A DNA stretch of 64,000 nucleotides from Diphasiastrum complanatum (taxonomy: Eukaryota > Streptophyta > Lycopodiopsida > Lycopodiales > Lycopodiaceae), in contig MU831886.1 in the NCBI GenBank assembly GCA_029204225.1, positions 34,456 through 98,455 of the forward strand, in the 5' to 3' direction. The notes beneath the pieces were generated by a model that ran no database searches, was not told where the DNA came from, and worked only from the letters and a program-made list of their open reading frames with translations. Each line of letters begins with the position of its first letter. Positions within the stretch are counted from its first letter, which is position 1. This document shows positions 30,732-42,017 of the stretch, piece after piece. Both the position numbers and the translations under genes were made by a program.

Positions 30732-32051
30732 ATAAAATCTGATGTCCTCATCAGATGTCAGATTAAAGTAAAGGTGTCTCCCAATTAAAATGACTATACA
30801 TTTAAGCTACTAGGCACAGTACTCAATTTACTGGCCACTTTTTATTAACATTGAAGCTGGCACACCACAAGTCGGAGGCTCAGCTCTTTGTACTGAAAAA
30901 TTACATAACTTGAAAATATATCTTTGTCTGGGAAAAGCGTAGATTTGATATCGCTTTCGTAAAACCCGAGAACCTTATTAATTGGTGACAGAGGCCTTTC
31001 TTTGAAATGTTCGCCCCTGTCGCTTCTGACTTTCGACTTTGGAACTCCTTTGAGCTCCTGATTTGTCCTTGATGCACTTTGTGTTGAGCTCCCTGAGCTC
31101 CAGGTTTGTTCAGTTCCGCACAGGTATCAAGGCTCCCTGAGCCGAAGGATTTATCGTTTGATTGCCCACTTTATGGTCCACTCCGTGCCTTGTTGCTTCT
31201 GCACCTTGATTTCTCTCCTTGTCCAAGCCTGATCTTGATACTTTTCCATCTTGGCTCTTTAAGGTAGGCAAAGATTGAGTACTCCGCAATGCACCTCTCA
31301 CTTAGCTTGAAGTAGCTCTTTGAATCAGCCCAAATGTAACCATTGACCTCGTGGAAAGCCAAAGTGTCGCACCAGTTTGATCCGCATCCGAACTATCTCT
31401 TCGCGTTTGTTTGAAGCACCATGTCCGTCGCGCAAAACTTGACTTTCACAATTCCATCACTGGTCAGTTGCCTCACATTCAAAAACAAGAAGTGTACATC
31501 GAGCTTGGCTTCAAGTAGCTCTCTTTGATTCAGACACATGCACCAAGAGTTTGCACTAGTCCGATCTCAACGCGAACTATCCCTTAGCGTCCGTTCGAAA
31601 TACCAAGTCTCTCATGCAAGACTCAACTTTCACAGATCCTTCATTGATCAGCTGCCTTACACATAACACAAGCCAGCGTACTCATATGTTTCCTCATCAT
31701 TGCTGGTCTAGAGAAAGCCTATAACAAACTTTCCTTTCCACAACAAAAACTTGTCAACTTATTAGGTCCAAAGTTCGCCAGTCTCCTCGTGTGAGTATGG
31801 CTAGGTCACCTTGAATTTGCCCCCATTTTGATCAACTTTCATTCAAAATTTGCCCCAAGAGAGAGGTGTGTGTGATAGTTCCCCTCCACTTAATAAATCA
31901 GCTGATCGGACTTAGAGTAGAGTTCTTCGGACAAAAAGCCTTTCCAACACTTTGCTTCCCATCTGCTAGGATTATGGCTCGATCCAACTTGTTGCCAATC
32001 TCTGAAGAGGATCCTAGTCTTTTCCCCTTTTGAGGAAAAACCCAACTGATA

Positions 32052-32555
32052 CTGGATATCACCCATGCTCAGTGAGTTTCAGTTCCGAAGGTGGCCGTCC
32101 CAAAATGAAGACCAACTGCTATAGAAGATCTCCCCTGAAATTCCCCTTTCCAACTTTTGACTTCCTGCTTGCGTCTGGTGGGCGTTGTCGCAAATGAAAC
32201 TAACCCAAGAAACAGGCTAGCCATCCATCCTTTGCAAACATTGAGTCATTTCGTTGTCGTTCACGTGCGAGTACTTGAACTGCAAATCCGCCGCACAGAT
32301 TCTGGATATCGCTCATGCTCAGTGAGTTTCAGTTCCGAAGGTGGCCGTCCCAAAATGAAGACCAACTGCTCCATAGAAGATCTCCTCTGAAATGGCCCTT
32401 TCCAACTTTTGACTTCCTGCTTGCGTCTGGTGGGCGTTGTCGCAAATGAAACTAACCTAAGAAACAGGCTAGCCATCCATCCTTTGCAAACATTGAGTCG
32501 TTTCGTTGTCGTTCACGTGTGAGTACTTGAACTGCAAATCCGCCCCACAGATTCT
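32052..32555. repeat. 250-bp tandem duplication
   Basis: 32052-32301 and 32302-32555 are near-identical, beginning CTGGATATC and ending CACAGATT. Confidence 0.92.
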
Positions 32556-32830
32556 GTAGTCCTCTTTGTTTGATGGTATCAGCCTTCAAAAGAAAAGGTT
32601 CCTTCTCGAGCCATCAGCTCCTTGTATCACAAGCAATCATGCAAACCAGGCAAAGCACGAGTACTAAGACTCACCACGAATACGTACAAGTAAGACACTC
32701 AGGCAGGTTTACTAACAAGTAACAAAGACAAGGTCCCCCTTTGAGATGGTCCTGCCAACGGACCTTTGCCTGGCCGCGCCCATACAAATCGATCACAGAA
32801 TCAGCCCACATAGGACACCCCTCCAACCAT

Positions 32831-33217
32831 CCGTGCTTTCACCATTAAGCAGCACATTGCCTCAGTCACGCCCCACCACTTTTTGGTCGATAGCCCTTAT
32901 AGCTAAACGATCGGCAGCTATCCCGCACCGGCAGCTAACCACCCGTGCTTTACACCCGAATTCGAGCAGCATCTCTGTATCAATGGTTAACCCGTACAGT
33001 TCGAATATGTCGCCCCGCACCCCACAAGGTACAGACCGTGCTTTCACCTCCCTAGGCAGCACTTTGCCTCATCCGTCCTACGTGCAGACAGCGCCAGGCC
33101 CGAACCGCGAGAACTGACCGTGCTTACACCTCAAGGGCAGCACTTTGACTCATCAAGTCCCCCGTTCTGCCGACCACCCCGACCGTGGACGCACCCGTGC
33201 TTACACTGTGGGCAGCA
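32831..33217. repeat. Five spaced stem-loop repeats next to the primer site
   Basis: The block CCGTGCTTWCAC...GCAGCAC starts at 32831, 32943, 33037, 33118 and 33195. In four units GTGCT and AGCAC form a perfect 5-bp stem around a 12-16 nt loop; the unit at 32943 pairs less well and has CGAATTCG inside. Intervals are 112, 94, 81 and 77 bp. On the transcribed (minus) strand the array lies about 75-475 nt after the primer site. Confidence 0.75.
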
Positions 33218-33293
33218 CCTTGCACAACAGTTGTCTTGATGAACCCCAAATCGTGGCCATTTCCGTGAGATCCGCATAGCTGACCGGCCAGTC

Positions 33294-33306
33294 GGCTCTG
33301 ATACCA
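33294..33306 (-). promoter_or_regulatory. Primer-binding site (initiator Met tRNA) of the non-coding element
   Basis: TGGTATCAGAGCC on the minus strand, two bases inside the LTR end at 33309. Confidence 0.9.
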
Positions 33307-33308
33307 CA

Positions 33309-34553
33309 TGTAGCGCAGGCATCCCAAAGGGAGCCGGGAACCACGACTTAGCTTCCCAGCCTTCAACTCTTGCCATCCAAACCCACTTGACATACAAGCA
33401 GCCAACTCGCCAACAACGATCAGACTTAACCAACATGAAGTTCCGAAAACCAACATTGAGATCCAACCTGGCGCCATGCCAGATCGGGGGTCCCGATGTG
33501 GGTGACTTCCCTCCAAGCAAGCCGCCCGACATACATCAAACTTAACCAACTCGAAGCTTCGTTACAAACGAGTAACATCCATTCCAAGCAAGCGGTCTGA
33601 CTTACATCAGACTTAACCAACTGAAAGCTTCGTCACGAGCGCTGGAAGCCAACCTGGCGCCACGCCAGACTGGACAGCCATAAACAGGTAACATCCACCC
33701 AAGCAAGCCATCCAACTCAGCCGACAGGTTAGAGCCCGTTCCCCAAGAGCTTAACCCATTCACGTTCATGCAAGGAACACTCAGAACCACAAGCCGCGAC
33801 AGATATGGAAACAACCAGTTCCTGGACCAAATGGTCCCGACAGTATACCGCTGGCGCCACGGACCGAATGGTCCCGACGGCATACCGCTGGCGTCCCGGG
33901 ATACGACCCTCAGCTATGTGCCAAATTAAAAATTTGGAAAGCGGCCTTACAACTGGCGCTTTTACCGAACACTGAAACCCAGAAGGTAATCAGAGTCAGT
34001 TTGAGGAAAATCCCACTTTATTGATAAATCTGAGAAGGTTACATTTCAAGTGTGTGACCGACCCTAGTCTCCGGGGCGCTAGCATGCCAAGGCGAGAGCC
34101 ATGACAACATTCCAGCAAGGGAGGCTGAGACTTGGTTGGAGCTCGCCCTGAGTCGCAACCCGCACTCCCCTATAGTATTGGTGTGATTCGGCACCCCCCC
34201 TCATACCAAGCACTCTACCCAAGCTGGTAAAGCACGTTTTTCTCTCTCTAGGATTTTCTCTTTCTAGAAAGTCATTTTCTCTCTCTAGATTTTATTGATC
34301 CCCAGGCTTCCTTTAATCATGCCTAGATCGTGTGAGGTGATTGCACATCGATCTGAGCTCTCTGGACTTCGCTAGAACCGATCAAAGATTTTCAGCCATA
34401 GGAACTTGGCACCGGCTGGATTCTGGTCACAGTGGCGCCGGGAGCGGCGCCGGCGCCGTTGGCGCCGGGAGCAGCAGGGGCGCTGCTGGCGCCGGGGACA
34501 TAGCTGGCGCCGATGGCGCCGCAAGTAAAGCTTGTAAAGGTAGCTTTACAACA
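33309..34553 (-). repeat. LTR (upstream, 5' on the minus strand) of the non-coding element
   Basis: The partner of 29473-30717, offset by 3836 bp, with no difference noticed by eye. It is followed on the plus strand by the CAAGG duplication. Confidence 0.92.
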
Positions 34554-35062
34554 CAAGGTATACTCCTGAATCTGCATGTCTCTTGATATAGGAACTGACA
34601 ACAGTCGAAGAGGCACTCAGCCAACTAGACTCTGATCTCTGGAGAGAACTATGGATAGAGAGTATTCCTCTCTGATCAAGAACCAAACATGGTCACTAGT
34701 CGAAGCTCCTATTGGCTGCAACATCATTGATTGCAAATGGATCTTCAAGATCAAATACAATGCCAATGGAGCGATCGATCGAAGGATAGAAAGACTGGTA
34801 GCACGAGGATTCACTCAGATCCCCAAAGTTGACTACAGTGAGACTTTCAGTCCTGTAGTCAAACATTTGTCGATCCGAGCCCTCCTATCATATGTCGCAG
34901 CTGCCGACCTCGAGGTGCATCAACTTGATGTGCAAACAGCTTATCTGAATGGAGTTATACAAGAAGACATCTACATACTCCAGCCCGAAGGATACGTTTT
35001 GGAAGGTATGAAGAATCATGTCTGTAAACTCCATAAAGCACTCTATGGCTTGAAACAATCTG
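34554..35062 (+). pseudogene. pol: Copia 2 RT N-terminal half
   Basis: After the insertion and a stop, the frame at 34651-35062 carries KNQTWSLVEAPIGCNIIDC, KWIFKIKYNANGAIDRR, RLVARGFTQIPKVDYSETF, HQLDVQTAYLNGVIQEDIY and KLHKALYGLKQ, the fingers and first palm blocks of copia RT. It is cut off before YVDD. Confidence 0.88.
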
Positions 35063-35640
35063 TCTGGCCATTTGATTCAAAATTATCAGAAGAATTTAAA
35101 CTCAAAGAAGTTTCCAGTTTATGGAATACTGCTGACCAAAAGTGACCTGTGAACTTAGGATCTCTATCACTAATAATGTCACTTGGCAGACCATACAACC
35201 AAAATAATCTTTCAACAAAGATCTGGGCTAATTCAGAGGCCTTTATAGTTGACTTGCTGGTATGAATGCAGCTAATTTAGTTAACCGATTCACAACAACC
35301 CAAATAGAATCATTTTGTCGTTGGGTCTTTGGAAGTCCAACTACAAAATCCATAGATATGCTTTCCCATTTCTTATCAGGGATATCTAACGGATGCAACA
35401 AACCACCATCCTTATGGCGTTCAGCCTTTGCTAGTTAACAGGACTTGCATTTAACAACATATGACTCGACATATGGCTTGAGATTTGGCCAATAAAATTC
35501 TTTTTTAACCAAGTCTAGAGTCCTGTGAATACCGGGATGTCCTGCATAGGGTATGTCATGACATTCAAACAAAATCTTACGTTTGAGCTCATCATCACCA
35601 GATATGCAAACTTTTCCATTCTGAAATAGCAATTCATCTC
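35063..35640 (-). pseudogene. pol: Gypsy integrase
   Basis: The minus strand encodes CHDIPYAGHPGIHRTLDLV, then FYWPNLKPYVESYVVKCKSC (HHCC zinc finger, 35435-35632). After degraded sequence come LPSDIISDRDPKFTGHFW with a catalytic Asp, and SLNSSDNFESNGQTD, where the copy ends before the catalytic Glu. The segment with the first Asp is present only in pieces. Confidence 0.85.
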
Positions 35641-35705
35641 AAATGGTAAACTGTTCCACAATCTTCTTATCTTTTTTAGTTAGTTGAGTCCCCTGTGTTT
35701 TCGAC

Positions 35706-36300
35706 TCAAACATTGTCCACATTTCTTTCGGTCTGAACAATGTTCCAAATATGACCAAAATGGGAATCTGATTCAATTTTTCCTCTCAACAAAAGATATA
35801 GATCCGTAGAAATCTGGGTGAATGACGACTCATTCAGTTCACCGATCTGACTAAGAGAATCGGCAACTTGATTAGAGTTGTCTCTTATGTAACGGATTTC
35901 ATGATCGAATTCTTGCATCAATTCAGCCCATTGAGCTTTTCTCCCCCGAAGATCATGTTGGTTACAAAAATACTTAAGAGGCTGGTGATCCGTATACACG
36001 ACAAACTTACTACCATACAAGTAGTGTCTCTAGGTTTTAAGTGCATGGATTACAACAAACAATTCGTTTTCCTACATAGTATAATGCAACTGAGGACCAG
36101 TGAATTTTTTGCTCTCAAATGCTAGCGGCCTATCCATTTATAAAAGAACCGCTCCAACTGCAACATCACTTGCATCCGTTCTCATGACATAAGGTAAATT
36201 TGGATTTGCAATTTTTAACATGGGAGCTTAAACAATCATTGTTTTAAGTTTCTCAAAACACTGATTCAATTTTTCATTTTAAACAACAGGCGGCCTAGGC
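35706..36300 (-). pseudogene. pol: Gypsy RNase H
   Basis: A minus-strand frame at 35706-36020 reads SKFVVYTDHQPLKYFCNQHD, AQWAELMQEFDHEIRYIRDN and NQVADSLSQ, with the conserved TDHQPL. Upstream to about 36300 the earlier blocks (RTDASDVAVGAVL-like, FESK, YTM-ENELFVVI) are readable across frameshifts. Confidence 0.85.
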
Positions 36301-36317
36301 TGATTCCTCTTTTTCTT

Positions 36318-36760
36318 TTAATTAACAAACTCTTTTGTCAGATTATTAAGTGGTGCTGCTAACTTAGCATAATCCTCAATAAATCTCTTGAAGAAAAGTG
36401 TAAAACCTAAAAATGACTTTACTTGCCTCACAGTTCTCGGAATTGGCCACTCAATCACAATCTTGATTTTATCCTCGTCAATCTTGATTTCATTTTCTTG
36501 TGATCTTATGACCGAGATAAAGTAACTGTTGCTTAAAGAATTCACACTTGGACTCTTTAGGATAGAGTAACTCCTGAACGAAGTTTCATCAAGATGATTT
36601 TTAAGTGTTCTACATGTTCCACCAAGGACCTACTGTAAACGAGAATATCGTCTAAGAATATAACCACAAACTTTCCCAAATATGGACGAAATATATCGTT
36701 CTAGAATGTTGCTAGAATAGCACATATTGAAAAAACTTCATACTATGAATAACCCAATGC
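36318..36760 (-). pseudogene. pol: Gypsy reverse transcriptase, C-terminal part
   Basis: The catalytic block reads [17 protein letters not shown] on the minus strand (FLDD at 36647-36658). It is followed by IKIVIEWPIPRTVRQVKSF and LGFTLFFKRFIEDYAKLAAP. The fingers and first palm blocks are missing: the protease tail is joined almost directly to the region before FLDD. Confidence 0.82.
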
Positions 36761-37021
36761 TTCCATTTCATTACTTGTAGAAATATGATCCAACGGACGT
36801 ACAAAATTACTGCCAAATAATGTAACTACCTTATCACCCTCCTTAGAAGTGAGAACATGCTCCTCAAAATCAATCAACAGAGAAGGCAATTTACTAAATA
36901 ACCACTCATAACCTAAGATTAAATCAGTACGAAATAGGTCTAAAACATAAAAATTAACTAATTTTGTGTGTCCTTGCATCAAAACTGGGAGCTTCAAGAC
37001 TTTTATGTTCCAAATCTCCAA
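36743..37021 (-). pseudogene. pol: Gypsy protease tail
   Basis: LKLPVLMQGHTKLVNFYVLD, then DLILGYEWLFSKLPSLLID, matching the C-terminal half of a gypsy aspartic protease (LG-x-W-L). The DSGA active site upstream is missing. Confidence 0.65.
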
Positions 37022-37035
37022 CTCTGCTACTGAAG

Positions 37036-37918
37036 CTAAATAAACTTTATATTTATAATTGTTGGCTTCAGTTTACAGACAAAATATAAGTTCTCTTTCT
37101 TAGCCTTTTTCTGGGACATAGATTTCTTAAATCTCTTTCTCTTCGGCTTCCGGGATTCCGATGCTGCTGGATCTAATTCGTCAAAATATTTTGCTTGGTC
37201 TGGACCCCGCTTCTTTCGCTTCTTGGTTTTCAAAGTGGTTGGAATTTGCGCAAACTACTTCTTGGATGCCACCACTGTGGAATCACATGCTTTCGCAATC
37301 CAAAATACATCCTCAAGGTTTTGAAGCACATTTCGCCTGCATTCGTTTTCATAGTCAGCTGGCAAACCTAGGACAAGCTGCCAAAGTGTCAACTTTGCAT
37401 CGAATAATGGAACTCTATTCCATAGGTCCATGAATTCTTGGATATAAGAGTCTAAACTCTTTGTACCCATTGTACAGCTCATGAACTTTAGGTAGTAGTC
37501 AACGTCATCAGCAATCACAAAAGCTTTCTTGAAAACTTCCGCAAATGCATCCCAAGTAGTTGGCTTCACCAGGTAAATCTCGCCACCACGATGACGCTTT
37601 GCCACGTAAGGACAACACGACACTTTCAATTTTTTTCTCATCAGAAACTTCGTGCAGATTGAAGTAACTACTCCACTTGGCCAGCTAGTCCTCAACGACT
37701 TCAAGTTTCTTCTCCTTCTCCCCCACATAAGCCTTTGGTTGAAAACCGAAATTGGGAGAAGACATCAATTTGACTTTATTCAGCATAACCTCCATTTGCT
37801 GATCTCTCATCTGATTACGATTATTCATATCATTGAGTGTCGTACTCAACTGTTGACAAATCACCATGTAAGATGGTGCACCTAACTTTGCAGCTTGATT
37901 TGAAGTTTCTTCGGCCAT
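37036..37918 (-). pseudogene. gag: Gypsy gag
   Basis: The probable start is MAEETSNQAAKLGAPSYM at 37918, followed by a Met/Asn/Gln-rich stretch. A frameshift near 37690 leads to the core frame 37728-37255: TTWDAFAEVFKKAF, SYIQEFMDLWNRVP and LTLWQLVLGLPADYENE, the Retrotrans_gag pattern. A basic tail, 37233-37036 (KPKRKRFKKS), follows; no complete CCHC knuckle is visible. Confidence 0.8.
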
Positions 37919-39668
37919 CTCGATTTATCTATCTTGGAAATTACTAAATTTAATTCAAGTGACCAAAAATCGACTGAAATTGACTCTAGTATGGTCAAAT
38001 CACTATTTTTAATCAATTTCATAGATAATTCAAGAAACTGAAAAAACTAAAAAAATTGTGTTTTTGCACTTTTAAATTTTTTTTTAAAATTACGTTGTTT
38101 AGAAACTTGTAAAAAACCACCGTTAGTTTTTAAGCAACCAAAATCGAAAATTCGATTCACTGTTCGATTCTTAACCTTACTGCATTAATGTCCAACAGAC
38201 ATGCGACATTAAACTGATTTTTCACAATTACGGAATTTTATGTAAATTCAAGTTCTACGGAAATTGTCAACTACAAAACCCAATTTTGTATCTATTAGTC
38301 AGAGCACATGCGTATAACCACTCAAAATAGATCTAAACCACATATGCATGTCAAAATCACTCTGAGAATCAACATGCAAACATTCCATGCAAGCACAGTA
38401 CCACAAAATAGGAAATTGATTTGCATGCAATCAGAACAATTTGAAATTCTACCAATTTTGCTCACAAAATTGCAAAACTTCAGATGATCATAACTTTGGC
38501 TACAGGACACCAACTTGGGTGCTATAAAGCTCAATATAGAGGGAGACCTAGTGAACAAGACTCTTGTCATGTCAGCTTGCCACCTAGGATTCACACGTGT
38601 GAGTTTATAACAACCAAAAAAACCTGTAGGAGGGCACACTTTTTCAAGTCCAATCTACCTAAAATCATGCAAACACTCAACCAAGCCTAAAGGTGATGAT
38701 CCAAACAGTCTTAAATGGTCTCCAAGAGTTCCATGAAGTCTTCATACAAATCCTATGTAGCAATATGGGCTGAGAACCATGAATTCTTGATTTCTAGAAG
38801 TCAAAATTGCCCCACAAATTTGATGGAATTGAAACATAAGCCTCTACCCATCAATTTACAGGTCTGATAGCTTGCTGAAAATGTTAAAAGGAATACTAGT
38901 CATGCTATAAAAAAATTTAGAATGATCCCCTTATGGATTTAGAGAAATCCAGCCCCCAGAATTCACCAAAATTGGTCAATTTTTTCCAATTTTTTACTTC
39001 CTACAAACCCAATTGCTGGAATTCTTGGCTCTAACTTCTAGGACAGCTTCTAAAGACTATGATTCATCTTTTTCCAACTTTAATTGATGTTCTACAACCT
39101 CCAACCATCCAATTTCATGAAAAAAAAACAAGCAGAAATCATGGATTGGTTTTTCACCAATTCAATTTCTAGGTTTTTTCACCATGACAAATTGGAAATT
39201 AATGGCAAGAACGTTTTTATCTAATACATGCAATCCTATTTACAGAATTATAGCCATCTTATTGATCTTAACTTGCTGGATTTTGGTTCTTACTATCATT
39301 TTTGTGCCAAAAAGCATGAAAAACAAGCCAATTTTGGCCACAAAATAGCCTAGAATCCTAAATCATGGAAAGATCCAACATGCAACATGAATTTCAGCTT
39401 CTATAATGTAAGTACACTTGCTGAAAATTTCAGATCCACAACTAGTTTTGAGTTACACATGCTAAAGCTCCAAAAAGACAACCAAAATTGATTTCCTAGC
39501 ACAATTCTCCATAAACTACAATGAAATTGAGAGAGATATGGATCAATCAAATTGAAATCGGGAAGATCCACCAACTTGCAACCTTGCTCCTCTTCTTGGA
39601 TGAGCATACTAATTGGTCTCCACCAAGCTCCAATGACAAGCACCACCTCTCCAAGCTTGTAAGCCTTG
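37919..39668 (-). other. Gypsy 5' leader, non-coding
   Basis: About 1.75 kb between primer site and gag start on the minus strand, AT-rich, without coding similarity. It contains one ACACGTGTGA site (CACGTG at 38594). Confidence 0.6.
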
Positions 39669-39680
39669 CTCTGATACCAC
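39669..39680 (-). promoter_or_regulatory. Primer-binding site of the minus-strand gypsy
   Basis: TGGTATCAGAGC on the minus strand, seven bases from the probable LTR end. This site is usual in copia and also found in some plant gypsy elements. Confidence 0.85.
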
Positions 39681-39687
39681 TATAAGT

Positions 39688-40168
39688 GAAGCTCCTTAGA
39701 TCTTGCTTACAAATCACAAACACAATGGATAACACACTATGGAGAAACCACCCAACCAAGTAGAAGCATCCAATCAACTCTAGAAGCCTCACCCCCAAGC
39801 CAAGGAACAAGAAGCATAAATATAGAGTGAGAGCCTATGGCAATGAATCAATGACCACAATGAGGAGTAGGGTGAGTTTGGCCTCAATATATAGAGCCAA
39901 AATCATCCTGGGCACAAAGCCATGCATAGCCCTAAGTTCACTATACATAGATTCACCTAGAATAGAGTCCCAACTATTCATATCATTGCTATTGATAATT
40001 TTGAATGCGTTTGGATCGGGGATCCCGATCGGATCTATTTTTTTTCGACCCAACAATTTCGATACATGCATACACTGTCTTTGTTGGAGGGTTTGCGGAT
40101 TCCAAGGCAACCCTAACCCTAGTTAATAAGTGAGAGGGATTTGGCACCCTGCGTGTGTAAGTCCAACA
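39688..40168 (-). repeat. 5' LTR of the minus-strand gypsy
   Basis: About 480 bp; the minus strand starts TGTTGGACTTACAC at 40168 and ends CTTCA at 39688. It is homologous to the fragment at 19430-19730, which supports the right-hand part. The left boundary is inferred from the TGTTGG start. Confidence 0.65.
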
Positions 40169-40816
40169 CGATGATCACATAGAGATTGGATTAATTAGAA
40201 AGTCAATAAAAGGACTTTAGGCCTTTTTGCGGGACTTTTAATGTTGTAGGGCCTAAATGTCAAGTTAGTGAATAAAGTTGGGTTTCCCTCCAATTTGGAT
40301 GGTTCCCACACTTTTTTAAATTTGAATAATTAGGGAGGCAGAAATGGACCAATAGGATTCAGAGGCCAAGGTCCTCCTCTCTACTATAAAAAGGGACCAA
40401 CTCGAGTTCTTATACATGTTCATTTTCTCATTTCAATAAAGCAGATTGGTCCTCTTCAGAAATGGATTGATGAATGTCCTTGCTCTCTATCACTTTTCCT
40501 CCATCTCTCATGCTTTCTTTGGTTTTTTGCTAATTGTTGGATTTGAATGTTATTGGGATTGTATGTTATTATACTTTTTGTGAGAAAGAAAGGGAGAGAG
40601 AGAAAGAGTAAGCTATCTTTGTTGTGGATGTGTAGTGTTAACGGTTAGGGTTAATGGATATTAGAGTTAGATTTGGATCTTCCATTCATGCTGAAATTTG
40701 AACTATACTATCGCTCTCATGGGAACAAACCTACGCGTGACAACTAACTTCGTCTCTTTGATGATAGATTGACTAGATCTTGGATTCAGATTGGGTAAGG
40801 AAAGAAATCCACTACA
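40169..40816 (+). repeat. 5' LTR of the long gypsy (left end uncertain)
   Basis: It ends at ACTACA (40816), just before the primer-site block. It contains TATAAAAAG at 40385 and AATAAA near 40434. The left end is not defined because another LTR adjoins and no 3' LTR survives. Confidence 0.55.
40385..40393 (+). promoter_or_regulatory. Probable TATA box in the gypsy LTR
   Basis: TATAAAAAG within the LTR, the expected place for the retrotransposon promoter, with an AATAAA about 50 bp downstream. Confidence 0.5.
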
Positions 40817-40820
40817 ATTT

Positions 40821-40838
40821 TGGCACCATTTCCGGGAG
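40821..40838 (+). promoter_or_regulatory. Degraded primer-binding site (TGGCGCC type)
   Basis: TGGCACCATTTCCGGGAG compares with TGGCGCCGTTGCCGGGGA, the usual site in plant Athila/Tat elements; several positions have changed. Confidence 0.7.
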
Positions 40839-42017
40839 GCTATGCCAATTTTTCAATTTGCAGCATGTTTGTTGGATGGTTAGCTTGCATTAGGCATCTT
40901 GTCATGGCATGAATAGTGTTAGATCTACATTTTAGAATTAGTTTGGAATTGATTTTGCTTGATTGAGTGGATTTGCTTGTTTGAAATCTAATTTGATTGT
41001 AGAACATGGAAAGCTATTCAGATCACCAATTTTAAGATCCATCTTTGAGATATCAGAGAAAACAACAAAAATCAGTCAAATCTGTCATATTTTGGTCAAA
41101 AAGAGCCAAAAATCATCATCAAAGTTGATAGCTTTTTACCCTCGTTCAGGAAACCTTCGCCGATTTTGATCACAGAACCTTCAGTTTGAAGGGCAAAGAT
41201 TAATTTCCAGCAGATTTCCAGAAACATCAGAAAAACCGTCAAAAAACAGCAAAACCCAAAAAGCAAAAAAAAAACCTTCGTCCGATTCATTGTGTATAGG
41301 TGTGATTCAGATCTATCTACTGCCAGGTTGGCAAAGAATAATACCAAAAATAAAAGGGTTTTCAGAAGATCATTTGTCATATTGTCATATTTTGGCAAAA
41401 ACAGTCACTTTTTTGCAAAAATAACAATATTACTCTTGATCCTTCGCCAAAACCTTCATCGAGTTTTCAGAACATTCTATTTATAGTAAGATACTATTTT
41501 TGAGTTTGGCGAAGATTATTCTTGTCCAGATCATAAAAAATCTTGATTTTTACTCTCACCAAACTTCAAAAACTGTATTTTCTTGTAACAGAAACCTTCG
41601 TCCGGTTTTCCATAGTTTTATCTGTGTCAGATCTTGCATTTGAGAGTTAGGCAAAGGTTATTATCCGAGAAATTGTCAGAAAAGTTGATTAGAGAGTTTT
41701 TTTTTCAAAATAGCATTGTTGAACCTTCGTCGAGCAAACCTTCGCCTAGGCAACCTTTGCCAGTCCTATTTTTAGGTTTTGATTTTTCAGATCAAGTCTC
41801 TGTCAAAATTTGAATCAAAATTGATATATTCTGATTTGGATTCTGAGAAATTTTTTATTTTTTGGAAGTATCGATTGATTGAATTTCGAAATCTTTTTCA
41901 CGATATAGAATCAGATTCTTGAAAAGTGAAATAGATCCAACAAAATCTGATTGAGATAGTTTTTGACTGAAAAATTTAGATCCAATCTCATTGTCTGCTT
42001 GATTTGAATTTGCGACG
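40839..42017 (+). other. Leader of the long gypsy with iterated AACCTTCGYC motif
   Basis: Non-coding. AACCTTCGCC/AACCTTCGTC or one-base variants occur at 41152, 41175, 41273, 41440, 41451, 41593, 41722, 41737 and 41752. Confidence 0.65.

Larger units (their letters stand above)
30732..33293. other. Interior of the non-coding LTR element
   Basis: About 2.5 kb without recognisable protein domains. It holds a diverged tandem pair of about 203 bp (31304-31506 and 31507-31700), a 250-bp tandem pair (32052-32555) and a stem-loop array (32831-33217). Open frames such as 32746-33117 have no family resemblance and run through the array. Confidence 0.75.
29473..34553 (-). mobile_element. Young non-coding LTR retrotransposon with TSD CAAGG
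   Basis: Two 1245-bp direct repeats (29473-30717 and 33309-34553) begin TG and end CA, appear identical by eye throughout, and enclose 2591 bp. CAAGG stands at 29468-29472 and again at 34554-34558. The element lies on the minus strand: the primer site TGGTATCAGAGCC reads from 33306 to 33294 and the polypurine tract lies at 30718-30731. I found no gag, protease, integrase, RT or RNase H in the interior on either strand, so it must depend on proteins supplied by another element (a LARD-like architecture). It sits in the integrase-RT linker of copia 2. Confidence 0.9.
25734..35062 (+). mobile_element. Ty1/copia element 2, split by a nested LTR element and 3' truncated
   Basis: 5' LTR (25734-26962), initiator-Met primer site, gag, protease and integrase run to 29472. 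A 5.08-kb non-coding LTR element then occupies 29473-34553, and RT resumes to 35062. There the copy ends inside the YGLKQ block against a reversed gypsy integrase. RT catalytic part, RNase H and the 3' LTR are missing. Confidence 0.88.
35063..40168 (-). mobile_element. Ty3/gypsy element (-) with 5' LTR, leader, gag and partial pol
   Basis: From right to left: LTR (39688-40168), primer site (39669-39680), a long non-coding leader, gag, protease tail, RT C-terminal part, RNase H, integrase. The integrase ends at 35063 against copia RT of opposite strand, and no 3' LTR is left. Most of the protease and the RT N-terminal half are deleted. Confidence 0.85.

Noticed and set aside
30505..30735. Gly/Ala/Ser-rich frame resembling a low-complexity protein
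   Set aside because: It is translation of the GGCGCC cluster in the LTR, repeated at 34341.
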